Source of the DNA: PALSA-505 sp963762615
GTDB taxonomy: Bacteria > Actinomycetota > Actinomycetes > Streptosporangiales > Streptosporangiaceae
DNA: 64,000 nt
Direction of reading: 5' to 3'
Assembly (NCBI GenBank): GCA_963762615.1
Contig: CAVXLG010000019.1
Location: 1 to 64,000, forward strand
In this document: piece by piece, positions 24,748 to 32,350 of the stretch
How the letters are laid out: each line of letters begins with the position of its first letter
How positions within the stretch are numbered: position 1 is the first letter of the stretch
Translations under genes and position numbers: made by a program
The notes under the pieces: model-generated
Database searches by the model: none
What the model saw: the letters and a program-made list of their open reading frames with translations, nothing else
Told to the model about the DNA's origin: nothing

Positions 24748-24843
24748 AAGGATGCGCAGCATAGGTCAACGATGCACACCAGTGAGCGTCATCGCGCCAA
24801 GTCAGTAGGCATTTGCCCTGGTCGCCAGCACCCGCGATTAAGT

Positions 24844-24858
24844 CTACGGATCAGCAGC
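24844..24858 (+). other. tRNA-Arg core scar
   Basis: CTACGGATCAGCAGC matches the tRNA-Arg segment except at two positions (and the scar at 9556 except at the last). No T-arm follows. Proposed right end of the element that begins at 18765. Confidence 0.5.
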
Positions 24859-24877
24859 TCGAGACCTGGGTCCGGAA

Positions 24878-25228
24878 TTATGCGCGGCTGCGGGGGTGTG
24901 CCAGGTATCTGTTGCTCCGCCGGTTGAGCTTGGCGCGTGCGAGTCTCAGGAGGACCCCGTAGAGGAGGTTGGCGGTGAGGAGGATTGCCAGTGTGGGCTG
25001 GTGCACGCCGGTCCGCGCGGCTTGGGTCAGGCCGGCTTCCCGGCGCCGCCACACGCGGATTGCCATGAGAACGGCCCAGATCGCATCTGTGGCAGCGAGG
25101 AGCAGGTAGATGAGAGCATGGCCCGTCAGGGCCAGCATGATCCAGCCTTTTTCCTCGGCGGGCGTGTGGTCGTCGGTCATGTAAGCCATGAACCGTTCGC
25201 TCTGTTCCTGGCGGAAATCACGGCGCAT
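24878..25228 (-). CDS. small membrane protein
   Basis: A 116-residue protein with two or three hydrophobic segments (GWIMLALTGHALIYLLLAAT, DAIWAVLMAIRVW, LAILLTANLLYGVLL) and a basic C-terminus. A short charged N-terminus precedes them. No family recognised; the gene ends 20 bp from the tRNA-Arg core scar. Confidence 0.5.
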   Translation of the reverse strand: MRRDFRQEQSERFMAYMTDDHTPAEEKGWIMLALTGHALIYLLLAATDAIWAVLMAIRVWRRREAGLTQAARTGVHQPTLAILLTANLLYGVLLRLARAKLNRRSNRYLAHPRSRA

Positions 25229-25456
25229 GCATCAAGTATGCGATCGGATCGGCGGCCCGTCGGCGCGTTGCCGTAAGCCTTATTCCGCCTTGTCAGAAGG
25301 CAGGTACTCAGCACGCACACGCTGCGGTTGCGTCCAGCGGTCAGTCGGCTAACCACGAACCTGACCGCAACAAGCACCGACAACCTGCCATCCGGGTCCT
25401 ATCCAGCGAGCCAGGCCGAGCCAGGTCAGGCACGGTATGCCACAACCTGCCCGGAT

Positions 25457-25500
25457 TTTGCAAGCAAGGGATCAGGGGTTCGAGTTCCCTTCGCTCCGCA
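25457..25500 (+). other. tRNA-Ala(TGC) 3' remnant (att scar)
   Basis: Loop TTTGCAA (anticodon TGC), 3' stem GCAAG, variable loop GGATC, T-arm AGGGG-TTCGAGT-TCCCT and acceptor TCGCTCC-GCA. The preceding bases do not complete the anticodon stem, so only the 3' part is present. Two copies of GGACATACGC (25550-25559, 25588-25597) lie downstream, 38 bp apart, and may belong to the same element end. Confidence 0.6.
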
Positions 25501-25613
25501 TAATGCAGTAAGTCCGGGCTCACTGAGGTTTTCCCAACAAGGTTGAGCTGGACATACGCCGCTTAACGATCATCTGGGTAGACACGCGGACATACGCGGC
25601 GATCGCTGGGAGA

Positions 25614-25676
25614 CGCGGAGCCCCCGGTAGAAGAGGTCTCGCTGAAGATCATCCATCTACCGGGAGAGGCTCCGCG
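25614..25676 (+). promoter_or_regulatory. long hairpin covering the transposase start
   Basis: Two nested perfect inverted repeats: CGCGGAGCC (25614-25622) with GGCTCCGCG (25668-25676), and CCGGTAGA (25624-25631) with TCTACCGG (25656-25663). The 3' arm contains the likely ribosome-binding site GGGAGAGG and the first base of the GTG start, so transcripts entering from outside could hide the start. Confidence 0.5.
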
Positions 25677-26500
25677 TGGTCTCCTATCGTGTCATGCTCG
25701 ATGTCCCCAGGGAGCTGGTCTGGTTCGTGTCCGGGCTGCTGTCCGCGCACCGTCGCGAGATCGGCACCCGGAAGGGAACCCGCAGGCTGGGCTGCTACCG
25801 GCAGGCGTTGTTCGGGCTGGCGTGGTTCCGGGACAAGGGCGATATCCCGCGGCTGGGCCGGGGCTTCGGGCTGGCGCAGTCCACGGCGTACCGGTACCTG
25901 GATGAGGTGATCGGGGTGCTCGCGGCCCGCGCACCGGGCCTGCAGGAGCAGCTGCAGCGCGCCCTGGCCGGCGGCACGCCGTACCTGATCCTGGACGGCA
26001 AGGTCGTGGACACTGACCGGTGCCACCAGAAAACCACCAGCCGCAAGGGCAAGACGATCGATTTGTGGTATTCGGGGAAGACGCATGACTTCGGCGGGAA
26101 CATCCAGGCGCTGTTTTACCCCTCTGGGATCCCGCTGTGGGTCTCTGATGTGCTTCCGGGCAATGTCCATGACCTGGCCGCCGCCCGCGAAAATGTCCTG
26201 GGCGTGCTGCGCCCGTTCTTGCAAGCCATGCCTGTCCTGGCTGATCCAGGCTACGAAGGCGCAGGTCACGGCGTCCACGTCCCGGTGAAGAAGCCCGCCG
26301 GGGTCAACGAACCCGACATTGACACCCGCGCCCGCAACGCGCTGCTGCGCTCGGTGCGCTGCCTGGGCGAGCGCGGCTTCGCGCTATTGACCCAGCGCTG
26401 GCGAACGCTCCAGCATGTCACCGCCAGCCCAGGCAAAATCGGTCTCATCGCCCAGGCCGCGCTCGTCCTGGTGCTATTCGAGCACAAGATGATCACGTGA
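25676..26500 (+). CDS. IS5-type transposase (DDE_Tnp_4 group)
   Basis: A 274-residue protein with an N-terminal HTH-like helper domain (RLGCYRQALFGLAWFRDKGD, FGLAQSTAYRYLDEVI) and a DDE domain: PYLILDGKVVDTDR (first Asp), KTHDFGGNIQALF, MPVLADPGYEGAG (second Asp), and RWRTLQHV near the end. Length is normal for the group. Terminal inverted repeats and a target duplication could not be identified with confidence; the hairpin at 25614-25676 may be part of the left end. GTG 25676 or ATG 25694 may be the start. Confidence 0.8.
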   Translation: MVSYRVMLDVPRELVWFVSGLLSAHRREIGTRKGTRRLGCYRQALFGLAWFRDKGDIPRLGRGFGLAQSTAYRYLDEVIGVLAARAPGLQEQLQRALAGGTPYLILDGKVVDTDRCHQKTTSRKGKTIDLWYSGKTHDFGGNIQALFYPSGIPLWVSDVLPGNVHDLAAARENVLGVLRPFLQAMPVLADPGYEGAGHGVHVPVKKPAGVNEPDIDTRARNALLRSVRCLGERGFALLTQRWRTLQHVTASPGKIGLIAQAALVLVLFEHKMIT

Positions 26501-26537
26501 AAGTCGCTGAGAAAACTTCACTGATTGCTGCTGATGC

Positions 26538-26930
26538 TCACCGCCGCCGTGCGTAGGCGACATTAACGACGGCAATAACTGCCCATATGAGGGCAACAAG
26601 CAGGATCTGGGCGCCGCTGACCGTGTTGTGAAATCTGCCGTTGATGTTGCCAGCCGTCGCGAACAACACGATAGCGGAGGCCCCCACGCCGCATACCATC
26701 GACCCTGCGCCGATCACCGCCGGTACCCAGCCGGGCCGGGCGGCCGGTGCTGGTGCGCGTCCTGGCGGCTGAGCTAGCGCGGCGTCCACCCGCTTGTCGA
26801 TCTCCGCGCCGATCCGCTCGACTAGGCCCTCGGCCACCGCATCGTCGTAGCCCGGCCCCAGCTCATGGTGCGCGGCCGTGGCGGCGGTGATCTCCTCACG
26901 TCCCATCTGATCCACAGTGGCAAGGTACAT
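26538..26930 (-). CDS. small membrane protein, inverted paralog of 24272-24685
   Basis: A 130-residue protein (MYLATVDQMGREEITAATAA, HHELGPGYDDAVAEGLVERI, GAEIDKRVDAAL) with two transmembrane helices near residues 58-80 and 95-125. ATG 26930 is chosen by alignment with the paralog's start (MYRESVDQ). The two genes face each other across the tRNA-Ala scar and the IS5-type copy, about 2 kb apart. Confidence 0.7.
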   Translation of the reverse strand: MYLATVDQMGREEITAATAAHHELGPGYDDAVAEGLVERIGAEIDKRVDAALAQPPGRAPAPAARPGWVPAVIGAGSMVCGVGASAIVLFATAGNINGRFHNTVSGAQILLVALIWAVIAVVNVAYARRR

Positions 26931-27060
26931 CGCGATCAGGCAGCCCGGCCATGGGGGAAATCCCCGATTCAACCCTGATGATCACTGCCGGGTCGGCACC
27001 TGCCAGTCTGGCCCAGGCGGAGGCGGCGGTCTCTTGCACTATGCGGTGATGGTCGGAGGC

Positions 27061-27079
27061 TGGCCTGATTTTGGCCTGA
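27061..27079. promoter_or_regulatory. paired TGGCCTGA repeats
   Basis: TGGCCTGA at 27061-27068 and 27072-27079, period 11. Same family as 24728, but no tRNA core was found nearby. Confidence 0.4.
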
Positions 27080-27174
27080 GTCGGAGCTGGCCGGGGGCGC
27101 ATTTCGAGTTCCGCTGAACACCAGCGCCCGGTAGTCGTACATGTGTGTTCGCCGGGGTTACTTCGGGCCCGGGT

Positions 27175-28755
27175 TTATCCGGGGTCTTTCGCGTCGGCGG
27201 CTAGGAGCGGGAAGAGGCGACCGGCGACCTGCCTGAGGACGCTGACGAGGAGCCGGGGTGGAAGGTCTGTTGCCGGGTTGTTGAGTTCGGCGGGGAGTGG
27301 CACTCCCATCTGCCTGGCCCGGGCGATGATGGCGGGTGCGATGCCCTTGCCCAGGGTGCTCAGGGCCTGGCCCACCACCTCGGTGTCCAACGTCCATCCG
27401 GGTACGGGACGCGTGTTGACGGTTGCCCAGGTTTGCGGGTCGCGGGGTGTGGCGCGCGAGAAGACGTGGTCGAACGTGCGGGCCGAGGCGTCCCGCTGGG
27501 TAAACGGCTGGCCCAGGCCCCAGGTCTTGCGCAGCGTGGCGATCAGCGAGGTGTGCCGGTGTTCCTGGTTGTATACCGATCCCGGCTCGACCCACGGCGA
27601 CACGATGACCGCGGGCACCCGGTACCCAGAGCGATCGAAGGCAAAGCCGAACTCGCCGGGCGGCGCGGCCGGGTCTGGTGGCGGGACCGGACCCGGCGGG
27701 ACGTGATCGTAGGTGCCGCCCGGCTCGTCCCACCCGATCAGCAGGGGGGTGTTCCAGACGTTGGCGCCGGCCGGGGAGGTGGCCGACCGGTAGGCGCGGT
27801 ACACGCGCTCCAGGAAGGCCTCGCCCGACAGCATCGAGGAGGGGCTGTCCATCGCCAGATCCACCGTGTCCGAGAATGAGCGGCTGAACGCGGGGTGGTA
27901 GTCGCCGTGGCCGCCCAACATGTTCGGCTCGATGAGGGAGAAGTCCGGCAGGCTGCCCGCGGCGGCGTCGGTCTCGAACTCGGCGAAGGGCACGAAGTGG
28001 GTGGCCAGCCGGTCCTTCAGCCGGGGGAAGTGGATCACCCCGGTGAACGAGAGCGGCATCGGCTCCATGACGTAGACCTTCCAGGTCCTGCCGTGCGCCT
28101 CCAGCCGGTCGAAGATCGTCTCAGCGTCGTTCTGCTCCAGCCATTTGGTCATCGGGCTGTTGACGACGAACCCTGAGGAGGTGGCCGCCGTCCAGAACGA
28201 CCGGTTCATAAAGGTCTGGGATGGCACCTCGCTGAACCAGTGGTCGAAGACCCCGAAGTCGCGGGCGATGCCGTTGAGCACCGGCAGCTGCCCGGGGGTG
28301 CAGCCGGTCATGATGTGGGCGTACTCGTCACAGGCCGGCTGGCGGCCGGTCTCGCCGGTGAAGGTGGAGATGTAGTCGGTCACGAACCCGTCCATCGTCG
28401 GCACCGCGCCCGGCGGCGGCGCGTTCCACGGCGCCGCTGCCCCATCACCGATCTTGAACCGGTTATGGTCATCGAGGATGTTAAACAGCTGGGTGTTGGT
28501 GTGGAAGTACTCCTCACCCGAGTCCGGGTTGGGCGAATCCATGTCCGTGGCGACGGTGTACGGAACCACCTTGCGCCCAGCGCCGTGCTCCGCCCAAGCC
28601 GGAATGGGGTTGGCCAGGTCCTTGCCGATCACCCCGTCGAAGTTCTTGCCATCCCCCGGCCCGTACAGGTGCCCCAGCACATTGTCCAGGGACCGGTTCT
28701 CGAACAGCGCCACCACGATGTGATCCAGCGCGCGGGACCTGTCCGGTGCGGGCAT
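27175..28755 (-). CDS. phosphoesterase, phospholipase C/AcpA family
   Basis: A 526-residue protein of the phosphoesterase family that includes bacterial phospholipases C and acid phosphatase AcpA. Key segments: FENRSLDNVLGHLYG (metal/nucleophile region), PVLNGIARDFGVFDHWFSEV, SFWTAATSSGFVVNSP, GGHGDYHPAFS, LLIGWDEPGGTYDHVPPG and PAVIVSPWVEPGSVYNQEHR. It should hydrolyse phosphate esters or phosphodiesters. No signal peptide or Tat motif is visible at the ATG used, unlike many relatives, so export is uncertain. It stands alone; neighbours on this strand are far. Confidence 0.85.
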   Translation of the reverse strand: MPAPDRSRALDHIVVALFENRSLDNVLGHLYGPGDGKNFDGVIGKDLANPIPAWAEHGAGRKVVPYTVATDMDSPNPDSGEEYFHTNTQLFNILDDHNRFKIGDGAAAPWNAPPPGAVPTMDGFVTDYISTFTGETGRQPACDEYAHIMTGCTPGQLPVLNGIARDFGVFDHWFSEVPSQTFMNRSFWTAATSSGFVVNSPMTKWLEQNDAETIFDRLEAHGRTWKVYVMEPMPLSFTGVIHFPRLKDRLATHFVPFAEFETDAAAGSLPDFSLIEPNMLGGHGDYHPAFSRSFSDTVDLAMDSPSSMLSGEAFLERVYRAYRSATSPAGANVWNTPLLIGWDEPGGTYDHVPPGPVPPPDPAAPPGEFGFAFDRSGYRVPAVIVSPWVEPGSVYNQEHRHTSLIATLRKTWGLGQPFTQRDASARTFDHVFSRATPRDPQTWATVNTRPVPGWTLDTEVVGQALSTLGKGIAPAIIARARQMGVPLPAELNNPATDLPPRLLVSVLRQVAGRLFPLLAADAKDPG

Positions 28756-29054
28756 CAGCCACGCCTCCTTACCCTGCCGACCGTGACCGCAGCCGGTCTT
28801 GACACCTGCGGGATGATCTTAGAGCCTCGGAGGCCGAGAGCAGAAGTCACGGCAACACCAGCATCCCCCAGGCCAAGGCCCCCCCATCAAGGAACCAACA
28901 GGAGTTGCCGTCCGCGGCTCGGCCCACCCGACGCAGCGCGCGCGGTTCGCGAGCGGAAGTCACCGGAAGTCTTCCCAGGGCCGCCCAGGTCACGAAGCGA
29001 TCTGTAGCCATGCCCGGCGGCAACTTGTGAACCGCAGGTCAGCGGGCGGAAAAT

Positions 29055-29942
29055 GTGATCGTGGCTGAGAACGCGCGTCCTCCAATCGATGGCGGCACCG
29101 TCCTGGTCACCGGCGCATCGGCGGGGATCGGTCGTGCGCTCGCGGTGCAGCTCGCACCGCGGGCTAAGTCGCTCGTTCTGCTGGCCCGGCGGGTAGGGCG
29201 GCTCGAAGAGCTGCGGGCCAGCCTGCTGGCCGGGCACCCGCAGCTGCAGGTGCTGACGCTGCCTGTCGATCTGTCCGATGAGAATGACGTGGACCGGGCC
29301 TTGGCCGAAGTAGGCGAGCAGGCCGGGGCGGTGGATGTCCTGGTGAACAATGCTGGCGTCGGCGATCAGGCGCTGGCCGACCAGGCAGACTGGGCACGGG
29401 TCCGGAGCCTGCTGCACATCAACGTGCTGGCAGTCACGCAGCTGACCACCGCCCTGGTGCCCGCGATGGTGGAACGCGGACGAGGGGGAGTGCTGAACAT
29501 GGGCTCGGGCGCCGGGCTGACGGTGATGCCCGCGGCCGCCGCGTATTCGGCCAGCAAGCATTTCATCGACGGTTTCAGCGAGGCACTGCGCGCGGATTTA
29601 ACTGGCACCGGGGTGGTGGTCACCCAGGTCTGCCCCGGCCCGGTGGACAGCGAGTTCGACCAGATCGCCGGGTCAGCCGGGGGAATGACCGGCGGCCCGC
29701 CGCAGTTCCTGCGGATCAGCGCGGCCCAGTGCGCACGCGAGGCCCTGGCGGGCTTTGACCGCAGCGTACCCGTAGTCTTCCCCGGCCGGGCCTACCGGAT
29801 CACGATGCGGGCGCTGCCGCTGCTGCCCCGGGAGCTGTTGCGCCGCCAGGCTGCCCGATCCGCTACCCGGATCCGCAGCACAGCCAAGGGCGCAGCCAAC
29901 GCGGGGGCCCGGCCGGAAGGGCAAGTGGAGCATGAGAATTAG
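29055..29942 (+). CDS. short-chain dehydrogenase/reductase
   Basis: A 295-residue classical SDR: cofactor motif TGASAGIG (about residues 16-23), LARRVGRLEEL at the end of strand 2 (Arg residues suggest NADP), VDVLVNNAGVG, catalytic Ser in NMGSGAGL and YSASK. A C-terminal basic tail extends the domain. Substrate unknown. GTG 29055 or GTG 29061 may start the protein. The stop overlaps the next gene by 11 bp, so the two are co-translated. Confidence 0.85.
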   Translation: MIVAENARPPIDGGTVLVTGASAGIGRALAVQLAPRAKSLVLLARRVGRLEELRASLLAGHPQLQVLTLPVDLSDENDVDRALAEVGEQAGAVDVLVNNAGVGDQALADQADWARVRSLLHINVLAVTQLTTALVPAMVERGRGGVLNMGSGAGLTVMPAAAAYSASKHFIDGFSEALRADLTGTGVVVTQVCPGPVDSEFDQIAGSAGGMTGGPPQFLRISAAQCAREALAGFDRSVPVVFPGRAYRITMRALPLLPRELLRRQAARSATRIRSTAKGAANAGARPEGQVEHEN

Positions 29943-30345
29943 CCGTCTGATCCTCAGCGGCGCGGCGATCGGCACGATCATCGGCACTGGGCGGGCCGAT
30001 CTCAACTCCACCCACGTGTTCAATCCGGCCTGGCCGCCGCACGCACGGTTCCACAACGCCACCGGGTGGGGCACGGTCATCGGATGCCAGCTCCTTGCCG
30101 TGTGGCTGCTGTGGCGGCCCGGCCAGCAAGCAAGCGACCGTGACACGGCCGTGACCACCGCCGCGGCGCTTTCCGCGATCGCATGGCTGCCGTTCTTCCC
30201 CGCTCTGGCCATCTCCGGCGCCGACGTCGAAGACGAGCCAGGCCACCTCCCGCGCGTCGCCGGCGTGCCCGTCAACCTGGTGCCCGCCGCGCTGATACCC
30301 GCGAGCTGCGCACTCGGCTACCTCCTGCACCGCCATGGACGATAG
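29932..30345 (+). CDS. four-helix membrane protein coupled to the SDR
   Basis: A 137-residue membrane protein with about four hydrophobic segments (ISRLILSGAAIGTIIG, GTVIGCQLLAVWLL, ALSAIAWLPFFPALA, NLVPAALIPASCALGYLL) and a HVFNPAWPPHARFHNATGW loop that resembles DUF1772/DUF6640-type proteins. The ATG lies inside the end of the SDR gene, an operon arrangement. Role unknown. Confidence 0.65.
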   Translation: MRISRLILSGAAIGTIIGTGRADLNSTHVFNPAWPPHARFHNATGWGTVIGCQLLAVWLLWRPGQQASDRDTAVTTAAALSAIAWLPFFPALAISGADVEDEPGHLPRVAGVPVNLVPAALIPASCALGYLLHRHGR

Positions 30346-30376
30346 CCTCCTGCAAGCCTGGAGTCAGCGAACGATC

Positions 30377-30396
30377 TTGCTAACGGATTTGCTAAC
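30377..30396. promoter_or_regulatory. paired TTGCTAAC repeats, putative arm-type sites (right end)
   Basis: TTGCTAAC at 30377-30384 and 30389-30396, 128 bp before the core at 30505, exactly as at 9428/9556. Confidence 0.6.
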
Positions 30397-30504
30397 AACA
30401 GGTGGACGAACCCGGATGGAGCTGGACTAGGGCCGCCGTCCGCGACCCCTGTAAGGAGGGGTTATCCCGACAACCACGGACTGATCTGGACGGTCGGAAT
30501 CTTG

Positions 30505-30546
30505 CTGCGGATCAGGCTGGGGGTTCGAATCCCTCCGAGCGCGCCA
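30505..30546 (+). other. tRNA-Arg 3' remnant with 3-base deletion, junction of two elements
   Basis: CTGCGGATCAG followed by the T-arm and acceptor to CCA at 30544-30546. Compared with 11665-11709 the anticodon loop has one substitution and AGA is missing from the stem/variable loop. Left: TTGCTAAC right arm. Right: GGGAGCCA left arm at 30592. Confidence 0.75.
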
Positions 30547-30591
30547 GGTCGCGCCCTTTGGCTCTCACTGACAGGCCCTGAGCAGAGCTTT

Positions 30592-30611
30592 GGGAGCCAA
30601 CCTGGGGGGCA
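30592..30611. promoter_or_regulatory. GGGAGCCA repeat pair, second copy degenerate (left end)
   Basis: GGGAGCCA at 30592-30599 and GGGGGGCA at 30604-30611 (period 12), 87 bp after the core. The neighbouring 50 bp (CTGACAGGCCCTGAGCAG and AGCTTTGGGAGCCAACCTGG) are the same as at 11733-11772. No integrase remains. Confidence 0.55.
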
Positions 30612-30671
30612 ACGCGGATCCGTCAGCGCGCTGTCAAGTCGACCGGCGCCTACGCACGGCCGCGACCTGTA

Positions 30672-31356
30672 TTAGCGCAGGGTGCGGACTGCGGTCATGA
30701 CGACCTCCGCTGCTTCCCTGGGGTGGGAGATCATGACAACGTGCGAAGCCCCTTTGATCTCGGTCACTGTCGCGCCCATACGCTCATAGCCGAAGCGATG
30801 GACGCCGGGGTCGATACACCTGTCGGCGGTCCCGAGCGCCGCCCAGGACGGACGGCTGCGCCACGCCGGGGTCGGCGCGGCCTCGGTGAGCGCAACACCG
30901 GCGAGGGGGCGCTGGGAGATCGCGTAAACGCGGCGTCATCGACCGGGATGTCGGCGCAGAACGACTCGTGAAGCCCGCAGGCGCGAGCGTGAACTCGTTG
31001 CCGCCTTCAGGCAATTGGTGCTCCACGATGTGGGGATGATCCCCGGCGCGGGGAGCTTTGACTGGAGGTCGGTCAGGTTCTCGCCCTTGTTCGGAGCGAA
31101 ACCGGAGATGTAGACGAGGCCGACGACATTGTCAGCCGTGCCGAACCGCCGTAGGAATGACCGACCAGCAGGACCGGGCCGTCGATCTCACCAATCACGG
31201 CCTTGATGTACTCACCGTCGCGCCGCTTAGACCGCGCAGCGGGTTCGGCGGAGCGACGACCGTCATGTCTTCGCCGAGGAGCTCGTCGTACCGACCGCGA
31301 AAGCCGGATGTATCGGCGAACGCGCCGTGGACGAGAACAATGGCAGGATTAGCCAT
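30672..31356 (-). pseudogene. alpha/beta hydrolase, multiply frameshifted
   Basis: The first frame reads MANPAIVLVHGAFADTSGFR, then IDGPVLLVGHSYGG (nucleophile elbow); after a frameshift it continues DNVVGLVYISGFAPNKGENL, and the very end is readable as KGASHVVMISHPREAAEVVM and TAVRTLR. This is an actinobacterial alpha/beta hydrolase of the short HGAFADTSGFR type, interrupted several times and shortened in the middle. It should be inactive. Confidence 0.75.
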
Positions 31357-31561
31357 TTCTAATCACCTCGCTCGGATCGGATGAACGGTCCAGGCGCATC
31401 CGATGACGCGGGAAGCAAGAGCACAGGTGACCTGATACGCGCGCACGGCAGCCTACGCCCCATGTGTCGCGGATTTGTTGACGTACGCCGGGTCGCACGT
31501 CAGTCGCGGGAGGACAGCGGGCTGAGCGCTAGAAGCGCTGCACTGCCGGATTACGCCATTT

Positions 31562-31580
31562 CGTGCGATGTACGTGCGAT
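31562..31580. promoter_or_regulatory. paired CGTGCGAT repeats
   Basis: CGTGCGAT at 31562-31569 and 31573-31580 (period 11). The same word pair recurs at 36931. No tRNA remnant nearby was recognised. 31357-31606 shows no gene. Confidence 0.45.
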
Positions 31581-31606
31581 CTGGATCGGCGCTGTACGAC
31601 GGCCAC

Positions 31607-32041
31607 TCAGTCGAGGCAGAACTCGTTGCCCTCGATGTCCTGCATCACGATGCACGACTCGTTGTCGTCATCGGCAGGCAGTAGTCGCACCCGTACCGCG
31701 CCGAGCGCAACCAGCCGTCCGCATTCGGCCTCGAGCGTGGCCAGGCGCTCTTCACCCACGAGCCCGGTGCCGACCCGCACGTCGAGATGCAGCCGATTCT
31801 TGACGACCTTGCCCTCGGGAACGCGCTGGAAGAACAGTCGCGGGCCCACACCTGAGGGATCAATGCATGCGAACCATGAACCCTGATGCTCAGGCGGCAA
31901 CGAGCGATCGAAATCGTCCCAAGTGGCGAACCCTGCCGGTGGCGGCGGCACGACGTACCCCAGCACCTCGCACCAAAAACGAGCGAGGCGCTCAGGTTCT
32001 GCGCAGTCGAAGGTGACTTGGAACTGCTTGACCGACGCCAT
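31607..32041 (-). CDS. VOC-family (glyoxalase-like) protein
   Basis: A 144-residue protein of the Glyoxalase_6 type: MASVKQFQVTFDCAEPERLA, RFWCEVLGYV, GFATWDDFDRSLPPE, RLFFQRVPEGKVVKNRLHLD, and CIVMQDIEGNEFCLD. Potential metal-binding residues include the His in NRLHLD and the Glu near the C-terminus. Substrate unknown. ATG 32041 is chosen because it begins at the typical family start; the frame is open 27 codons further. A broken relative lies at 36758-36880. Confidence 0.8.
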   Translation of the reverse strand: MASVKQFQVTFDCAEPERLARFWCEVLGYVVPPPPAGFATWDDFDRSLPPEHQGSWFACIDPSGVGPRLFFQRVPEGKVVKNRLHLDVRVGTGLVGEERLATLEAECGRLVALGAVRVRLLPADDDNESCIVMQDIEGNEFCLD

Positions 32042-32350
32042 CGGTCCACCATAGAGGCTTGTGTTGCAGCAGACGAGCACTTGGCCTGGTCCTGATGCTG
32101 CCGTACCGCATACATGCCGCACCCGACGGCCGCGAGCGGTCAGTCACGGTCACTCCTGTCCTTTTCCTGAGCCGATAGCAGGACCCGCGTTACCGCTGAC
32201 CACACACGAGATCGTGCCACCGACCTTCCGAGCTGGTGATACCCGTCCTCCTCGCGGGGGACATGATCTCGGCCGAGCCCTCCGAGCCAAGCCGCTGGGC
32301 GTTGATCGTCTCCGGGCCGTCCTGGTCGTAATCCGGGGCAGGATGTAACC
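32042..32350. other. no gene seen
   Basis: Divergent intergenic region between the VOC gene and the nucleotidyltransferase gene; it probably holds both promoters but no box could be assigned. Confidence 0.4.

Noticed and set aside
28954..28971. CGGAAGTC repeated at a 10-bp period, as another arm-type pair
   Set aside because: Short, with a different period, no tRNA core nearby and no second occurrence of the pair; likely chance.
31381..31803. Plus-strand frame of 140 codons
   Set aside because: Overlaps the VOC gene antisense and has no recognisable content.
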